Shown: in pieces, positions 43,489 through 51,961 of the stretch
Position numbering within the stretch: position 1 is the first letter of the stretch
Layout: each line of letters begins with the position of its first letter
Origin: CAYXPR01 sp964467255
GTDB lineage: Bacteria; Pseudomonadota; Alphaproteobacteria; Rickettsiales; RGZB01
NCBI GenBank assembly: GCA_964467255.1
Contig: CAYXPR010000013.1
Location: forward strand, 1-61,390
Length of the DNA: 61,390 nt
Direction of reading: 5' to 3'
The notes under the pieces: generated by a model
Seen by the model: only the letters and a program-made list of their open reading frames with translations
Databases searched by the model: none
What the model was told of the DNA's origin: nothing
Translations under genes and position numbers: made by a program

Positions 43489-46400
43489 TCAGAGTAAGTC
43501 AAAATCCCCTGTTGTAAAGGTGATATCGAAGCCCACAGCACCGACAATGCCAAGCAGTGACATCTCACTCGCAGCAATATTATCGGCCAAAACGCCATCC
43601 TCTAAATAGTAGTAAATCGCTGTTTGGGTTGCGCCTTCAATAATCAGAATTGCGTCTGTGCCCGTGCTGGCCGTAACACCCAGAGCATTCAGGTTTGTAC
43701 GAATCGTGGCAAAGTTTGCCTCGGTAAGGTTAGCATTGCTGAAGCCACTCGCATCATCAAAATACATTTCGAATTTCTGCCCGCCACCGCCTGTTTCGGT
43801 GAAATTAAGCGATACTGTATCTGTTCCCCTATCAAAAAATGCAATCGAATCATCGGCGGTTACGTCATCAATATTCACACTGCCTACGGCACGGAACTCG
43901 CCACCAAACTGAATAACGTCCACGCCCGCCAAACCAGATGCAAAACCTGATATTGTATCAAACCCTGTATTGGCACCTGCCGCGCCACCATCAAGCGATG
44001 TTTCAAAACGCACAATATCGGCGGCACTATCCACGCCCATAATAATAGTATCGGCACCCTCGCCGCCAATCACAGTGTCTGCACCTGATGGGGTTATTGC
44101 CGCATCAAGGGTAATGGAATCATCGCCATCGCCTGCGCGGATGAAATCATTGCCATTTCCCATGTTGATTGTCATGTTGTTATCACCGGTGGTGACAGTG
44201 TCGTTGCCTAAGCCACCCGTTACCGTAACAACATCATCTGTGAATGTAGCGTTTACCCCACCTGCGTCTGCAAAACGTGCCGTTTCAACATCTGTGAACG
44301 TACCTAGCGTAAAATCCACTGTTCCACCGCCGGAAAGCGATACGGTATCAAGACCGATACCACCATCTACTGAGTCGTTTGCATCCCAAACTGTTGTAGT
44401 AACGTTAACATCGATACGATCTGAGCCTCCGGAGGTGCTAACTGTCATATTGCCATTGCCGAGGCGAATAATGTTACCACCATTGCCTGCCGTTACCGTT
44501 TGATCGGAGCCGCCCATTGTAACGTTAATGGTACCATCCCCAACCGTCAGGATGTAATTCACACTACTTAAAATTATTTCTTCCACGTTGCTGAATGTAC
44601 CAAGCGTGAAATTAACCGTGCCGCCGCCTGTAATCACGATACTGTCAAGCCCCGCGCCGCCCTCAATAGAATCGCCTGCCGTCCATGTATTGACGGTGTT
44701 ATAGGTAATGGAGTCGTTACCTGAACCACTGTTTAATGTGATATTATTAACGCTTGCATCGAAATGAACCGTATCATCTCCAAGGCCCAGTGTGACGCTT
44801 TGCGTGCCATCGCCATATGTTACATCATAACCGTCATCATCAAGCGTAACGGTAACATCGTCATCCGGCAGAAGGATGAATTCAAGACCGTTTATGGAAC
44901 CTGATGTGAAGTCTACCGAACCTGTGCCGGTAACTGAAACCGTATCTGTGCCAATGCCACCATCTACGTTGTCACCGGCATCAAATGTGTGGCTTGCGTT
45001 CACGACAATCACGTCATTCCCACTGCCCGTCGCAACAGTCATGTCGTTATTTGCAAGAGTGATGGTATCGGCACCAGCGCCCGTGGTAAGCGATTGAGCA
45101 AACACGCCCATGGTAACATTATAACCATCACCATCCAGCGTGATAGTCATGGCCCCATTCATGATAATGCCTTCAATACCGCTAAATGTGCCTAAGCTAT
45201 AATTTGCTGCGCCACCGCCGGTAAAGGTAACCGTGTCCGTACCTGTGCCACCATTGAGCGCATCACTGCCATTCCACGTATGCGTTGTGTCGATCACAAA
45301 AGCGTCTGCGCCCGTACCACTCGTAACTGATTGATTGCCGTCTCCAGTCGTCACCGTGTTTCCACCGTTGCCCAGCGTAAGCGTAATGTCGTCATCATTT
45401 AATGTTATGGTGGTTGCGCTGTTATCCACCGTAATGGTTTCTATGCCCGCAAGACCTACGTTACCCGTGGAAAAATCAATAGTTCCACCTGCAGTAAGCG
45501 CCAGCGTGTCGTTCCCAAGGCCGCCATTGAGGGAATCTGCTGAGTCCCATGTTTGTGTTAGCACACCCGCAATAATATCTGTGCCACCACCTGAGGCAAT
45601 GGTTACATCCCCGTTTGCGGCCGTAATCGTGTCATTACCCGTGCCAGTTGTCAGGCTTTGAATGGCCGCGCCCATCGTGACGGCGTAGCCATCATCATCC
45701 AATGTCACCGTCATGTCGCTGGCAGCCATATTAACCGCATCGATATTATTGAATGTACCTAGTGTAAAATTGAGCGTGCCCGTACCGGAAAGACTAACCG
45801 TATCATTACCACTCGTACCGTTCAGCGCGTCACTTGCATTCCACGTGTGAGAGGCCACGATATTAAATCTTTCATTGCCCGTGCCACCAGTGACCGACTG
45901 ATTGGCATTCGCAAACGTCACCACATGGTTAGCATTACCAAGTGTTACGGTATAAGCCTGCGCATCAAGCACTAATGTGACCGCACTGTTGCCCGTGGTG
46001 ATATTTTCAATGCCGGATACCGTTGTCGATGTAAGGTTAACAGTGCCCGTGCCCGTAATTGCCAGTACGTCTGTGCCAGTGCCGGTATCAATCGCGTCGG
46101 CGTTATCAAATGTGTCGGCAGCATCTATCGACACCGTATCCGCACCCGTGCCCGTTACAACCGTTACATCACCATTGCCTATCGTTAAACTGTTACCACC
46201 GTTCCCCATGGTAATCGTTAAGTCATCGTCGTTTGTTACAAGCGTAGTAGCGGCATCGCCAACCGTAATATTCTCAATCGTGGCAAGCGCGACGTTACCA
46301 CTCGAAAAATTAAACGTACCCGCATTACTTACAACCAGCGTATCCGTATCAGCGCCACCCACAAGGCTATCGCTACTATTCCATGTGTTGGAAAGGCTGA

Positions 46401-47934
46401 TGTTAATAAAATCATTACCTGCACCGCCACTGAGCGTGTTGTTCCCCGAACCTGCGGTGAGCGTGTCATCGCCCGTGCCACCAAAAATAGCATCGTTGCC
46501 ATTCTGGCTTGTAATGTCCGTGTCAACGCCGTCTTTACCTGTAACCCGGTTGTTTGCGCCCGTTGCCAGCGTCACCGCGCCCGTACCACCCACCACCACA
46601 GTGCGGATTGAGGACACGGCCGATGTATCAAGCGCCACTGTTTCCGTGCCGTTTTTAATCTCCACTCGCTGACCTGTGGCCGTCGCAACAAAGGAATCAG
46701 AAAGCTCAATCGTGCCACCAGAGGCGCTAATATCAATGACTTCAAAACCACTTTTGTTCGCAAATTGTGAAAAAACGATGCTCGCCGCATCTGTAAACAC
46801 CAAGCTATCGGTGCCCGTGCTGGCAATTAAAATATCTGCCGTGCCAAAATTTGCGTTAGCCGTGGTGTATGTATCATTACCCGCGCCACTGCTGAATATA
46901 TCTGTGCCCGCCGTCAGAACGAATGATTCGTTGGTGGGTGTTCCGCCACCGCCGCCGCCACCACCACCGCCGCCACCGCCGCCACCAGAGCTGCCGGAAA
47001 AAGTGAAATTATCTTCATCAAGCGCAGTGTGCAGCACACTTTTGATAACCAGCTGCTGGCCGCCTGCAAACGCAACCCGCGTGTCACTCCCCACGGTACT
47101 CAGACTTAATCCCGTAAAGGCCGTGATGGTGGTAAACGCAGAAATATCGATCAACTCATCCGCATCTGACGTATCAAAATCAGTAATCGTGGTGGAATCA
47201 CCTGCAGAAACCTGAATCACGAATGTATCGCTATCGACACCGCCCGTAAGCGTGTCATTTCCCTTATTCCCTTTCAGCACATCGTCACCATCGCCGCCGC
47301 TTAAGGAGTCATTATCCTGACCACCGAGTAGCGTATCCGAGCCCGTGCCTCCCGAAACCGTGTCATTACCCAGATTACCATTTGCATCATCATCGTCAGC
47401 GTCTGCGGAAAGGTTATCGTCGCCCTGCCCGCCGCGAACTACGTCATTACCTGCGCCGCCATTGATAGTATCATTACCCTGATTCGCTTGCAGGAAGTCA
47501 TCCCCCGTGCCGCCATTTAAGCGATCTGCCCCATCACCACCATGAATAACATCGTTATCATCATCCCCATTCAAAACATCGGCACCTAGATCACCCCTAA
47601 TCGTATCATTGCCTTCACCCCCGCTTAAGACATCATCGCCCTGCCCGCCACGGATAGAATCTGCACTATCGCCCCCAAGCACCGTATCGGCGCCGAGATT
47701 GCCATTTATAGAGTCGATGCCAACATCACCGGTAATAGAGTCATTGTCACGGCCGCCGCGGAGCAAGTCATTGCCCGTGCCACCGTCGATAGTGTCGTTA
47801 CCTTGATTGCCTTGAATGGAGTCGTTGTCGCCGAGGCCTGTAATATTATCGTTACCATTGCCGCCAAATATCGTATCGACGTCAGCGGTGCCCGGAAGGA
47901 CATCATCCAGCGATGTACCGTTAATCAATGGCAT
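43489..47934 (-). CDS. Large RTX calcium-binding protein with a second long-repeat region
   Basis: The 1481-residue protein starts at ATG 47934 behind GGAGG. Residues ~1-235 hold about 25 RTX nonapeptides (GGxGxDxLx, such as GGNGNDNITG and GGTGNDLLRG), which bind calcium in beta-rolls. A serralysin-type cap follows (DTFVIQVSAGDSTTITDFDTSDADELID). After a 15-Gly linker (317-331), at least eight imperfect repeats of ~85-105 residues run almost to the end. Each has a TW(N/D)xxDxLxGGxGxDT motif, a VxFTxGxFxxIE turn and a TLDDDGYxVTMG strand pair. The end DFDLL fits a C-terminal type I secretion signal. No signal peptide and no exporter genes nearby. Possible roles are adhesin or S-layer-like surface protein. 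Confidence 0.85.
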   Translation of the reverse strand: MPLINGTSLDDVLPGTADVDTIFGGNGNDNITGLGDNDSIQGNQGNDTIDGGTGNDLLRGGRDNDSITGDVGIDSINGNLGADTVLGGDSADSIRGGQGDDVLSGGEGNDTIRGDLGADVLNGDDDNDVIHGGDGADRLNGGTGDDFLQANQGNDTINGGAGNDVVRGGQGDDNLSADADDDDANGNLGNDTVSGGTGSDTLLGGQDNDSLSGGDGDDVLKGNKGNDTLTGGVDSDTFVIQVSAGDSTTITDFDTSDADELIDISAFTTITAFTGLSLSTVGSDTRVAFAGGQQLVIKSVLHTALDEDNFTFSGSSGGGGGGGGGGGGGGGTPTNESFVLTAGTDIFSSGAGNDTYTTANANFGTADILIASTGTDSLVFTDAASIVFSQFANKSGFEVIDISASGGTIELSDSFVATATGQRVEIKNGTETVALDTSAVSSIRTVVVGGTGAVTLATGANNRVTGKDGVDTDITSQNGNDAIFGGTGDDTLTAGSGNNTLSGGAGNDFINISLSNTWNSSDSLVGGADTDTLVVSNAGTFNFSSGNVALATIENITVGDAATTLVTNDDDLTITMGNGGNSLTIGNGDVTVVTGTGADTVSIDAADTFDNADAIDTGTGTDVLAITGTGTVNLTSTTVSGIENITTGNSAVTLVLDAQAYTVTLGNANHVVTFANANQSVTGGTGNERFNIVASHTWNASDALNGTSGNDTVSLSGTGTLNFTLGTFNNIDAVNMAASDMTVTLDDDGYAVTMGAAIQSLTTGTGNDTITAANGDVTIASGGGTDIIAGVLTQTWDSADSLNGGLGNDTLALTAGGTIDFSTGNVGLAGIETITVDNSATTITLNDDDITLTLGNGGNTVTTGDGNQSVTSGTGADAFVIDTTHTWNGSDALNGGTGTDTVTFTGGGAANYSLGTFSGIEGIIMNGAMTITLDGDGYNVTMGVFAQSLTTGAGADTITLANNDMTVATGSGNDVIVVNASHTFDAGDNVDGGIGTDTVSVTGTGSVDFTSGSINGLEFILLPDDDVTVTLDDDGYDVTYGDGTQSVTLGLGDDTVHFDASVNNITLNSGSGNDSITYNTVNTWTAGDSIEGGAGLDSIVITGGGTVNFTLGTFSNVEEIILSSVNYILTVGDGTINVTMGGSDQTVTAGNGGNIIRLGNGNMTVSTSGGSDRIDVNVTTTVWDANDSVDGGIGLDTVSLSGGGTVDFTLGTFTDVETARFADAGGVNATFTDDVVTVTGGLGNDTVTTGDNNMTINMGNGNDFIRAGDGDDSITLDAAITPSGADTVIGGEGADTIIMGVDSAADIVRFETSLDGGAAGANTGFDTISGFASGLAGVDVIQFGGEFRAVGSVNIDDVTADDSIAFFDRGTDTVSLNFTETGGGGQKFEMYFDDASGFSNANLTEANFATIRTNLNALGVTASTGTDAILIIEGATQTAIYYYLEDGVLADNIAASEMSLLGIVGAVGFDITFTTGDFDLL
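46942..46986 (-). repeat. Trinucleotide GGN repeat encoding 15 glycines
   Basis: Forty-five bases of GGC/GGT/GGA codons encode an uninterrupted Gly15 linker between the RTX beta-roll module and the second repeat region. The interruption by synonymous codons limits slippage, but length variation between strains is likely. Confidence 0.9.
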
Positions 47935-48272
47935 AAGCGCCCTCCGCCAGAACAAACGGAAGCACGCGCCGCCCTATTAAGCCAAAGGCGGAAAGCCGGG
48001 GGATGTAAGCGGATGCCAGACAGAACTCCTCCTTCTTGTCGCATCTTTGACCCCTATTAAACCAAAATTCCGCTTCCGTTTCAAGGTGTAATAAAAGTTT
48101 TCCACATTTTCACTCCCGCCACGCCCACAGATATTGTGCGCTCTGAATTACACTGCAAAATAAAACACATCGGCGCACGTATATGTTCTTGATAAATGCG
48201 TGAATAAATTGTAATAGCCTAGGCAACTTTTTTAGAGCAGCACGAATTTCTTCACGAGGATAGTGTAGGCCC
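47935..48272. other. 338-bp intergenic region between the RTX gene and petA
   Basis: The two genes diverge here. A 15-bp imperfect direct repeat, CCCTATTAAGCCAAA (47972-47986) and CCCTATTAAACCAAA (48052-48066), is spaced 80 bp apart and could be operator sites for the RTX gene. Towards petA, TTGATA (48189-48194), 17 nt and TAATAG (48212-48217) form a possible promoter. A second purine-rich GGAGGAG on the minus strand near 48020-48035 has no good start codon. No gene is seen. Confidence 0.45.
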
Positions 48273-48884
48273 ATGGCTAAGAAGCAATTGAAAAAATCAC
48301 CGGTGGCAAAAGCAAAAAAATCCACCAAAGTCGCAAAAAGCGCGTCCGCAGGCGCACGTCACAGCAATACGCCACAAGCAGGGCAAACGCGCCGTGACTT
48401 TATCGTGGTCACTGCTAGCGCCACCGCCGGCGTGGGTGCTGCATCCGCCGCATGGCCTTTCATTAATTCATTGAATCCCGCTGCCGACGTGCTCGCACTC
48501 GCCAGCACGGAAGTCGATATTTCTACCGTTCAGCCTGGTCAGGCTATTACGGTGATGTGGCGTGGCAAGCCAGTGTTTATCCGCCACCGTACACCAGAAG
48601 AAGTGCAGACAGCCGCCACCACAAGCGCTGCTGAGTTGCCAGACCCACAGGCCGATAAAGAACGCACCAAAGCCGGCAAAGAAGCATGGTTGGTGGTCGT
48701 GGGCGTATGCACGCATCTCGGTTGTGTGCCAATTGGTTTTCAAGGTGAATATGGCGGCTGGTTCTGCCCTTGCCATGGCTCACATTATGATACCTCCGGC
48801 CGTATCCGCAAAGGCCCGGCACCGGCAAACCTTGCCGTACCGCCTTACGAATTTGTCACCGATACGATGATTCGCATCGGTTAG
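48273..48884 (+). CDS. petA: Ubiquinol-cytochrome c reductase iron-sulfur (Rieske) subunit
   Basis: This subunit carries the [2Fe-2S] cluster that passes electrons from ubiquinol to cytochrome c1. The 203-residue protein shows a Tat signal with TRRDFIVV, one membrane anchor (ASATAGVGAASAAWPFI), and the cluster motifs CTHLGCVP and CPCHGSHYD near the C-terminus. The N-terminus is unusual: about 38 residues rich in Lys, Ala and Ser precede the twin arginine, where ~10 are common. The AGGATAG before the ATG may be the ribosome site. petB follows 32 nt downstream. Confidence 0.96.
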   Translation: MAKKQLKKSPVAKAKKSTKVAKSASAGARHSNTPQAGQTRRDFIVVTASATAGVGAASAAWPFINSLNPAADVLALASTEVDISTVQPGQAITVMWRGKPVFIRHRTPEEVQTAATTSAAELPDPQADKERTKAGKEAWLVVVGVCTHLGCVPIGFQGEYGGWFCPCHGSHYDTSGRIRKGPAPANLAVPPYEFVTDTMIRIG

Positions 48885-48916
48885 TAAAGATTTAAGGTCA
48901 AGAAAGGTACTATTTC

Positions 48917-50128
48917 ATGGCACAGACCGAAAAAAAGACTGAATTCACGGGCTGGAAAGGTTGGGTGGATTACCGTCTGCCGATTTTCACGTTCATGAAA
49001 CATCAGGGCGAATACCGTACGCCTAAAAACTTAAGCTATATGTGGAGCTTCGGCTCACTCGCCGGCATCGCACTTGTGCTGCAAATCGTAAGCGGTATCG
49101 TGCTTGCCATGCATTATACCCCGCATGTTGACCATGCCTTCAACAGCGTGGAACGCATCATGCGCGACGTGCCATATGGTTGGTTGATTCGCTACATGCA
49201 CGCCGTGGGCGCTTCGCTGTTCTTCGCGGTGATTTACATCCATATGTTCCGTGGCCTTTACTACGGTTCATTCAAAGCTCCACGCGAATTACTGTGGTGG
49301 TTTGGCCTACTGATTTTCGTTACCATGATGGCGACCGCTTTCATGGGTTACGTGCTGCCATGGGGCCAGATGAGCTTCTGGGGTGCAACGGTGATTACCA
49401 ACCTGTTCTCGGCGATTCCGGGCATTGGTGAAAGCATCGTAACTTGGCTGTGGGGCGGCTTCTCGGTCGATAACCCTACACTGAACCGCTTCTTCTCGCT
49501 GCATTACCTGTTGCCGTTCGTGATTGTAGGCTTGGTGGGCGTGCACCTTGTGGCACTGCACATCCACGGCTCCAACAACCCAACGGGTGTTGAGCCGAAA
49601 AGCGCGAAGGAAACAATTCCGTTCCATCCGTATTACACGGTGAAGGATTTTGTCGGCTTCGGCTTCTTCTTCCTGCTGTTTGCGTACTTCATCTTCTTCA
49701 ACCCGAACAGCCTCGGCCATCCGGATAACTATATTCCGGCGAACCCGATGGTAACCCCAGCACACATCGTGCCGGAATGGTACTTCCTGCCATTCTACGC
49801 CATGCTGCGCGCCATCCCCAGCAAGCTGGGCGGCGTGGTGGTCATGTTCGGCTCCATCCTGATTCTGTTTGTGCTGCCATGGCTGGATAAGCACAAGGTG
49901 AAAAGCGGCGCATTCCGTCCGAAATTCAAAATCTTCTTCTGGATATTCGTGGTGGATTGCATCCTGCTTGGTTGGCTGGGTGGCAAGCCTGCGGAAGGCA
50001 CGTATGTAATCGCTGCGCGCTTTGCGACCCTGTTCTACTTCGGCTACTTCCTGCTGGTGCTGCCTTACCTCAGCAAGCACGAAAAAGCCGTAGGCGTGCC
50101 GGAATCCATCAGCGCTGCAAAGAAATAA
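48917..50128 (+). CDS. petB: Cytochrome b of the bc1 complex
   Basis: Cytochrome b holds two hemes and the quinol oxidation and quinone reduction sites in the inner membrane. The 403-residue protein has eight membrane helices and heme-ligand histidines in the LIRYMHAVGASLFF and HYLLPFVIVGLVGVHLVALHIHG helices. It has the MGYVLPWGQMSFWGATVITNL (cd1) region, and the PEWYFLPFYAMLRAIP sequence that carries the Qo-site PEWY motif. It lies between petA and petC in the normal order. Confidence 0.98.
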   Translation: MAQTEKKTEFTGWKGWVDYRLPIFTFMKHQGEYRTPKNLSYMWSFGSLAGIALVLQIVSGIVLAMHYTPHVDHAFNSVERIMRDVPYGWLIRYMHAVGASLFFAVIYIHMFRGLYYGSFKAPRELLWWFGLLIFVTMMATAFMGYVLPWGQMSFWGATVITNLFSAIPGIGESIVTWLWGGFSVDNPTLNRFFSLHYLLPFVIVGLVGVHLVALHIHGSNNPTGVEPKSAKETIPFHPYYTVKDFVGFGFFFLLFAYFIFFNPNSLGHPDNYIPANPMVTPAHIVPEWYFLPFYAMLRAIPSKLGGVVVMFGSILILFVLPWLDKHKVKSGAFRPKFKIFFWIFVVDCILLGWLGGKPAEGTYVIAARFATLFYFGYFLLVLPYLSKHEKAVGVPESISAAKK

Positions 50129-50144
50129 CGGGAGCTTCTGACCA

Positions 50145-50909
50145 ATGAAAAAATGGACGATTCTACTCTCTGCGGGTGTGGTAATGGTTGCAGGTGCAGC
50201 CTTTGCAGGTTCAGGCGGCACAGCGCATAATAAAAAAGTGGATTGGCATTTTGACGGCGTGCTCGGCACGGTGGACCGCCAGTCTGCCCAGCGTGGCTTT
50301 CAGGTGTATAAAGAAGTGTGCGCAGCCTGCCACTCGCTGAAGCTGATTTCTTTCCGCAACCTTCAATCTCTCGGTTTTTCGGAAGGCGAAGTGAAGGCGA
50401 TTGCTGCGGAATATTCCATTCAGGATGGTCCGAATGATGCGGGCGATATGTTTGAGCGCCCAGGCCGCCCATCTGACAGATTCCCTGCCCCGTATGCAAA
50501 TGACAAAGCCGCTCGCGTTGCCAACAATGGCGCGCTGCCGCCGGACCTTTCGCTGATGGTGAAGGCTCGCGTGGATGGCGCAAACTATCTTTACTCCCTG
50601 CTGACGGGGTATGAGAATGCACCAGAAGGCTTCCAGCTCAGTGAAGGTATGCATTACAACCCTTACTTCCCCGGTGGCCAGATTGCCATGCCGAAACCAA
50701 TTTCTGACGGTCAGGTGACCTATGGTGATGGTACGGCAGCCACGGTAGATCAGATGTCGCACGATTTGGTGAACTTCCTGCAGTGGACGGCCGAGCCAGA
50801 AATGGAAGACCGCAAAGGTATGGGCGTGAAAGTGTTCCTGTATCTACTGGTGTTCACGGGGCTCTTCATTGTCGCCAAAAAGCGCATCTGGCGTAACATT
50901 GAAAAATAA
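50145..50909 (+). CDS. petC: Cytochrome c1
   Basis: Cytochrome c1 accepts electrons from the Rieske protein and passes them to cytochrome c. The 254-residue protein has a Sec signal (MKKWTILLSAGVVMVAGAAFA) and the heme motif VCAACHSLKLISFRNL. The axial Met is in the QIAMPKPISDGQVTY region, and a C-terminal anchor helix (VFLYLLVFTGLFIVAKKRIW) is present. It follows petB by 16 nt and closes the pet operon. It needs the Ccm pathway, one gene of which (ccmC) is 22 kb away. Confidence 0.97.
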   Translation: MKKWTILLSAGVVMVAGAAFAGSGGTAHNKKVDWHFDGVLGTVDRQSAQRGFQVYKEVCAACHSLKLISFRNLQSLGFSEGEVKAIAAEYSIQDGPNDAGDMFERPGRPSDRFPAPYANDKAARVANNGALPPDLSLMVKARVDGANYLYSLLTGYENAPEGFQLSEGMHYNPYFPGGQIAMPKPISDGQVTYGDGTAATVDQMSHDLVNFLQWTAEPEMEDRKGMGVKVFLYLLVFTGLFIVAKKRIWRNIEK

Positions 50910-50964
50910 GGCTAAGCGCCTTATTTTTATATCAGTGCATTTACACCAACCAAGGTAGGGCTTC

Positions 50965-51420
50965 GTGCTGCATAGTGCCTGCTATAAATCTCCCATCGGA
51001 CTCATTGAAATCAGCGCAGATGATGATGCTGTGCGCGGCGCGCGTTTTGTGGATGGCCTGCTGCCCTGCGGAAAACCCAACAGCCTGCTGGCCGATGCGC
51101 TCGAACAAATGGACAGTTACTTCAAAGGTAAAATCCGCGCGTTTAATTTACCGCTTGAACCAGAAGGCACTGAATTTCAGCAAAAGGTGTGGCTGGCACT
51201 GCGGCACATTCCGTTCGGGCACAAACGCACTTATGGTGAAATCGCTGACGCTGCTGGAAACGCCAAAGCCGCACGCGCTGTGGGCCAAGCCTGTAACAAG
51301 AACCCCCTACCGATTTTTATTCCCTGCCACCGCGTGCTGGGCGTCAGCAACCCGCTCGATTATGCCTGCGGTCATGAGCGCAAAGCATGGCTGCTAAAGC
51401 ACGAAGGTATTTCGTTTTAG
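50965..51420 (+). CDS. ogt: Methylated-DNA--protein-cysteine methyltransferase
   Basis: This suicide repair protein removes methyl groups from O6-methylguanine onto its own cysteine. The 151-residue protein has the short form with an N-terminal domain and the active-site motif FIPCHRVLG (~residues 117-125). It also has the helix-turn-helix Arg finger region ARAVGQACNKNPLP, and ends AWLLKHEG. The start is GTG at 50965 with GGTAGGG upstream. It is separated from petC by 55 nt and may be read as part of the same transcript. Confidence 0.94.
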   Translation: MLHSACYKSPIGLIEISADDDAVRGARFVDGLLPCGKPNSLLADALEQMDSYFKGKIRAFNLPLEPEGTEFQQKVWLALRHIPFGHKRTYGEIADAAGNAKAARAVGQACNKNPLPIFIPCHRVLGVSNPLDYACGHERKAWLLKHEGISF

Positions 51421-51460
51421 CCCGGCGCTATGCTACTCTTTTAAAAAAAGGAGTAACGCT

Positions 51461-51961
51461 ATGCGTTTTATTTTTCTTTTTCTGCTGATATTTTTGCCTT
51501 ACTCCACGAGCGCAGAGGACGCCAAAAAAGATTATTCCATTACCGAGTTCAAAAGCAGCTTCCGCCCTGAGGGTACTTACACCATCCGCGCCTATGTGGC
51601 GCAGGCATTTGAATGCCCGCCCTGCCCGCCGGGTGCACAATGCGGTCCATGCAACGATTTTATTGTGCTATCCGATAAAGGTGCGGAGCGATGCAGCACT
51701 ATCAAACTGTGCGATGATGAATTGCTCCTACCCGTGCGCGATGCCAACCACTTGGCAGAAGGCAAACGCGCAGGCAAGTTGCCTTACCTGACGACCATCT
51801 ACATCGGCGGAATTGAGCTGCGCGAAATGCTGAGCGTAGAAGCAGATGAAAGCATTAAGCGTATGCTAAAAAAAGACCCCGATCTGCGCGAGAAAAACCC
51901 CATCAAATGGATGCAGGAAAATTACGAACTGCAGGACAAAAGCGTGAAAATTAAACCCTAA
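51461..51961 (+). CDS. Secreted small Cys-rich protein of unknown function
   Basis: The 166-residue protein has a clear Sec signal (MRFIFLFLLIFLPYSTSA, cleavage likely after Ala18). A Cys-rich segment follows in the mature part (ECPPCPPGAQCGPC, ~50-63), with two further Cys in ERCSTIKLCDD. This suggests disulfides or metal binding in the periplasm. The C-terminus is charged and helical. No family recognised. Its stop codon shares CTAA with the rnj stop on the other strand. The ribosome site is AAGGAG. Confidence 0.65.
   Translation: MRFIFLFLLIFLPYSTSAEDAKKDYSITEFKSSFRPEGTYTIRAYVAQAFECPPCPPGAQCGPCNDFIVLSDKGAERCSTIKLCDDELLLPVRDANHLAEGKRAGKLPYLTTIYIGGIELREMLSVEADESIKRMLKKDPDLREKNPIKWMQENYELQDKSVKIKP

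Noticed and set aside
43970..46672. Series of Pro/Ser/Val-rich plus-strand frames opposite the RTX gene
   Set aside because: They arise from the repetitive minus-strand codons and keep no ribosome sites.
46942..47910. Possible CRISPR or tandem DNA repeat array
   Set aside because: The repetition is protein-level RTX and poly-Gly coding, with variable codons and an unbroken frame.
49307..50269. 320-residue minus-strand open frame opposite petB
   Set aside because: Shadow of petB/petC with His/Arg/Gln-rich composition and no start signals.
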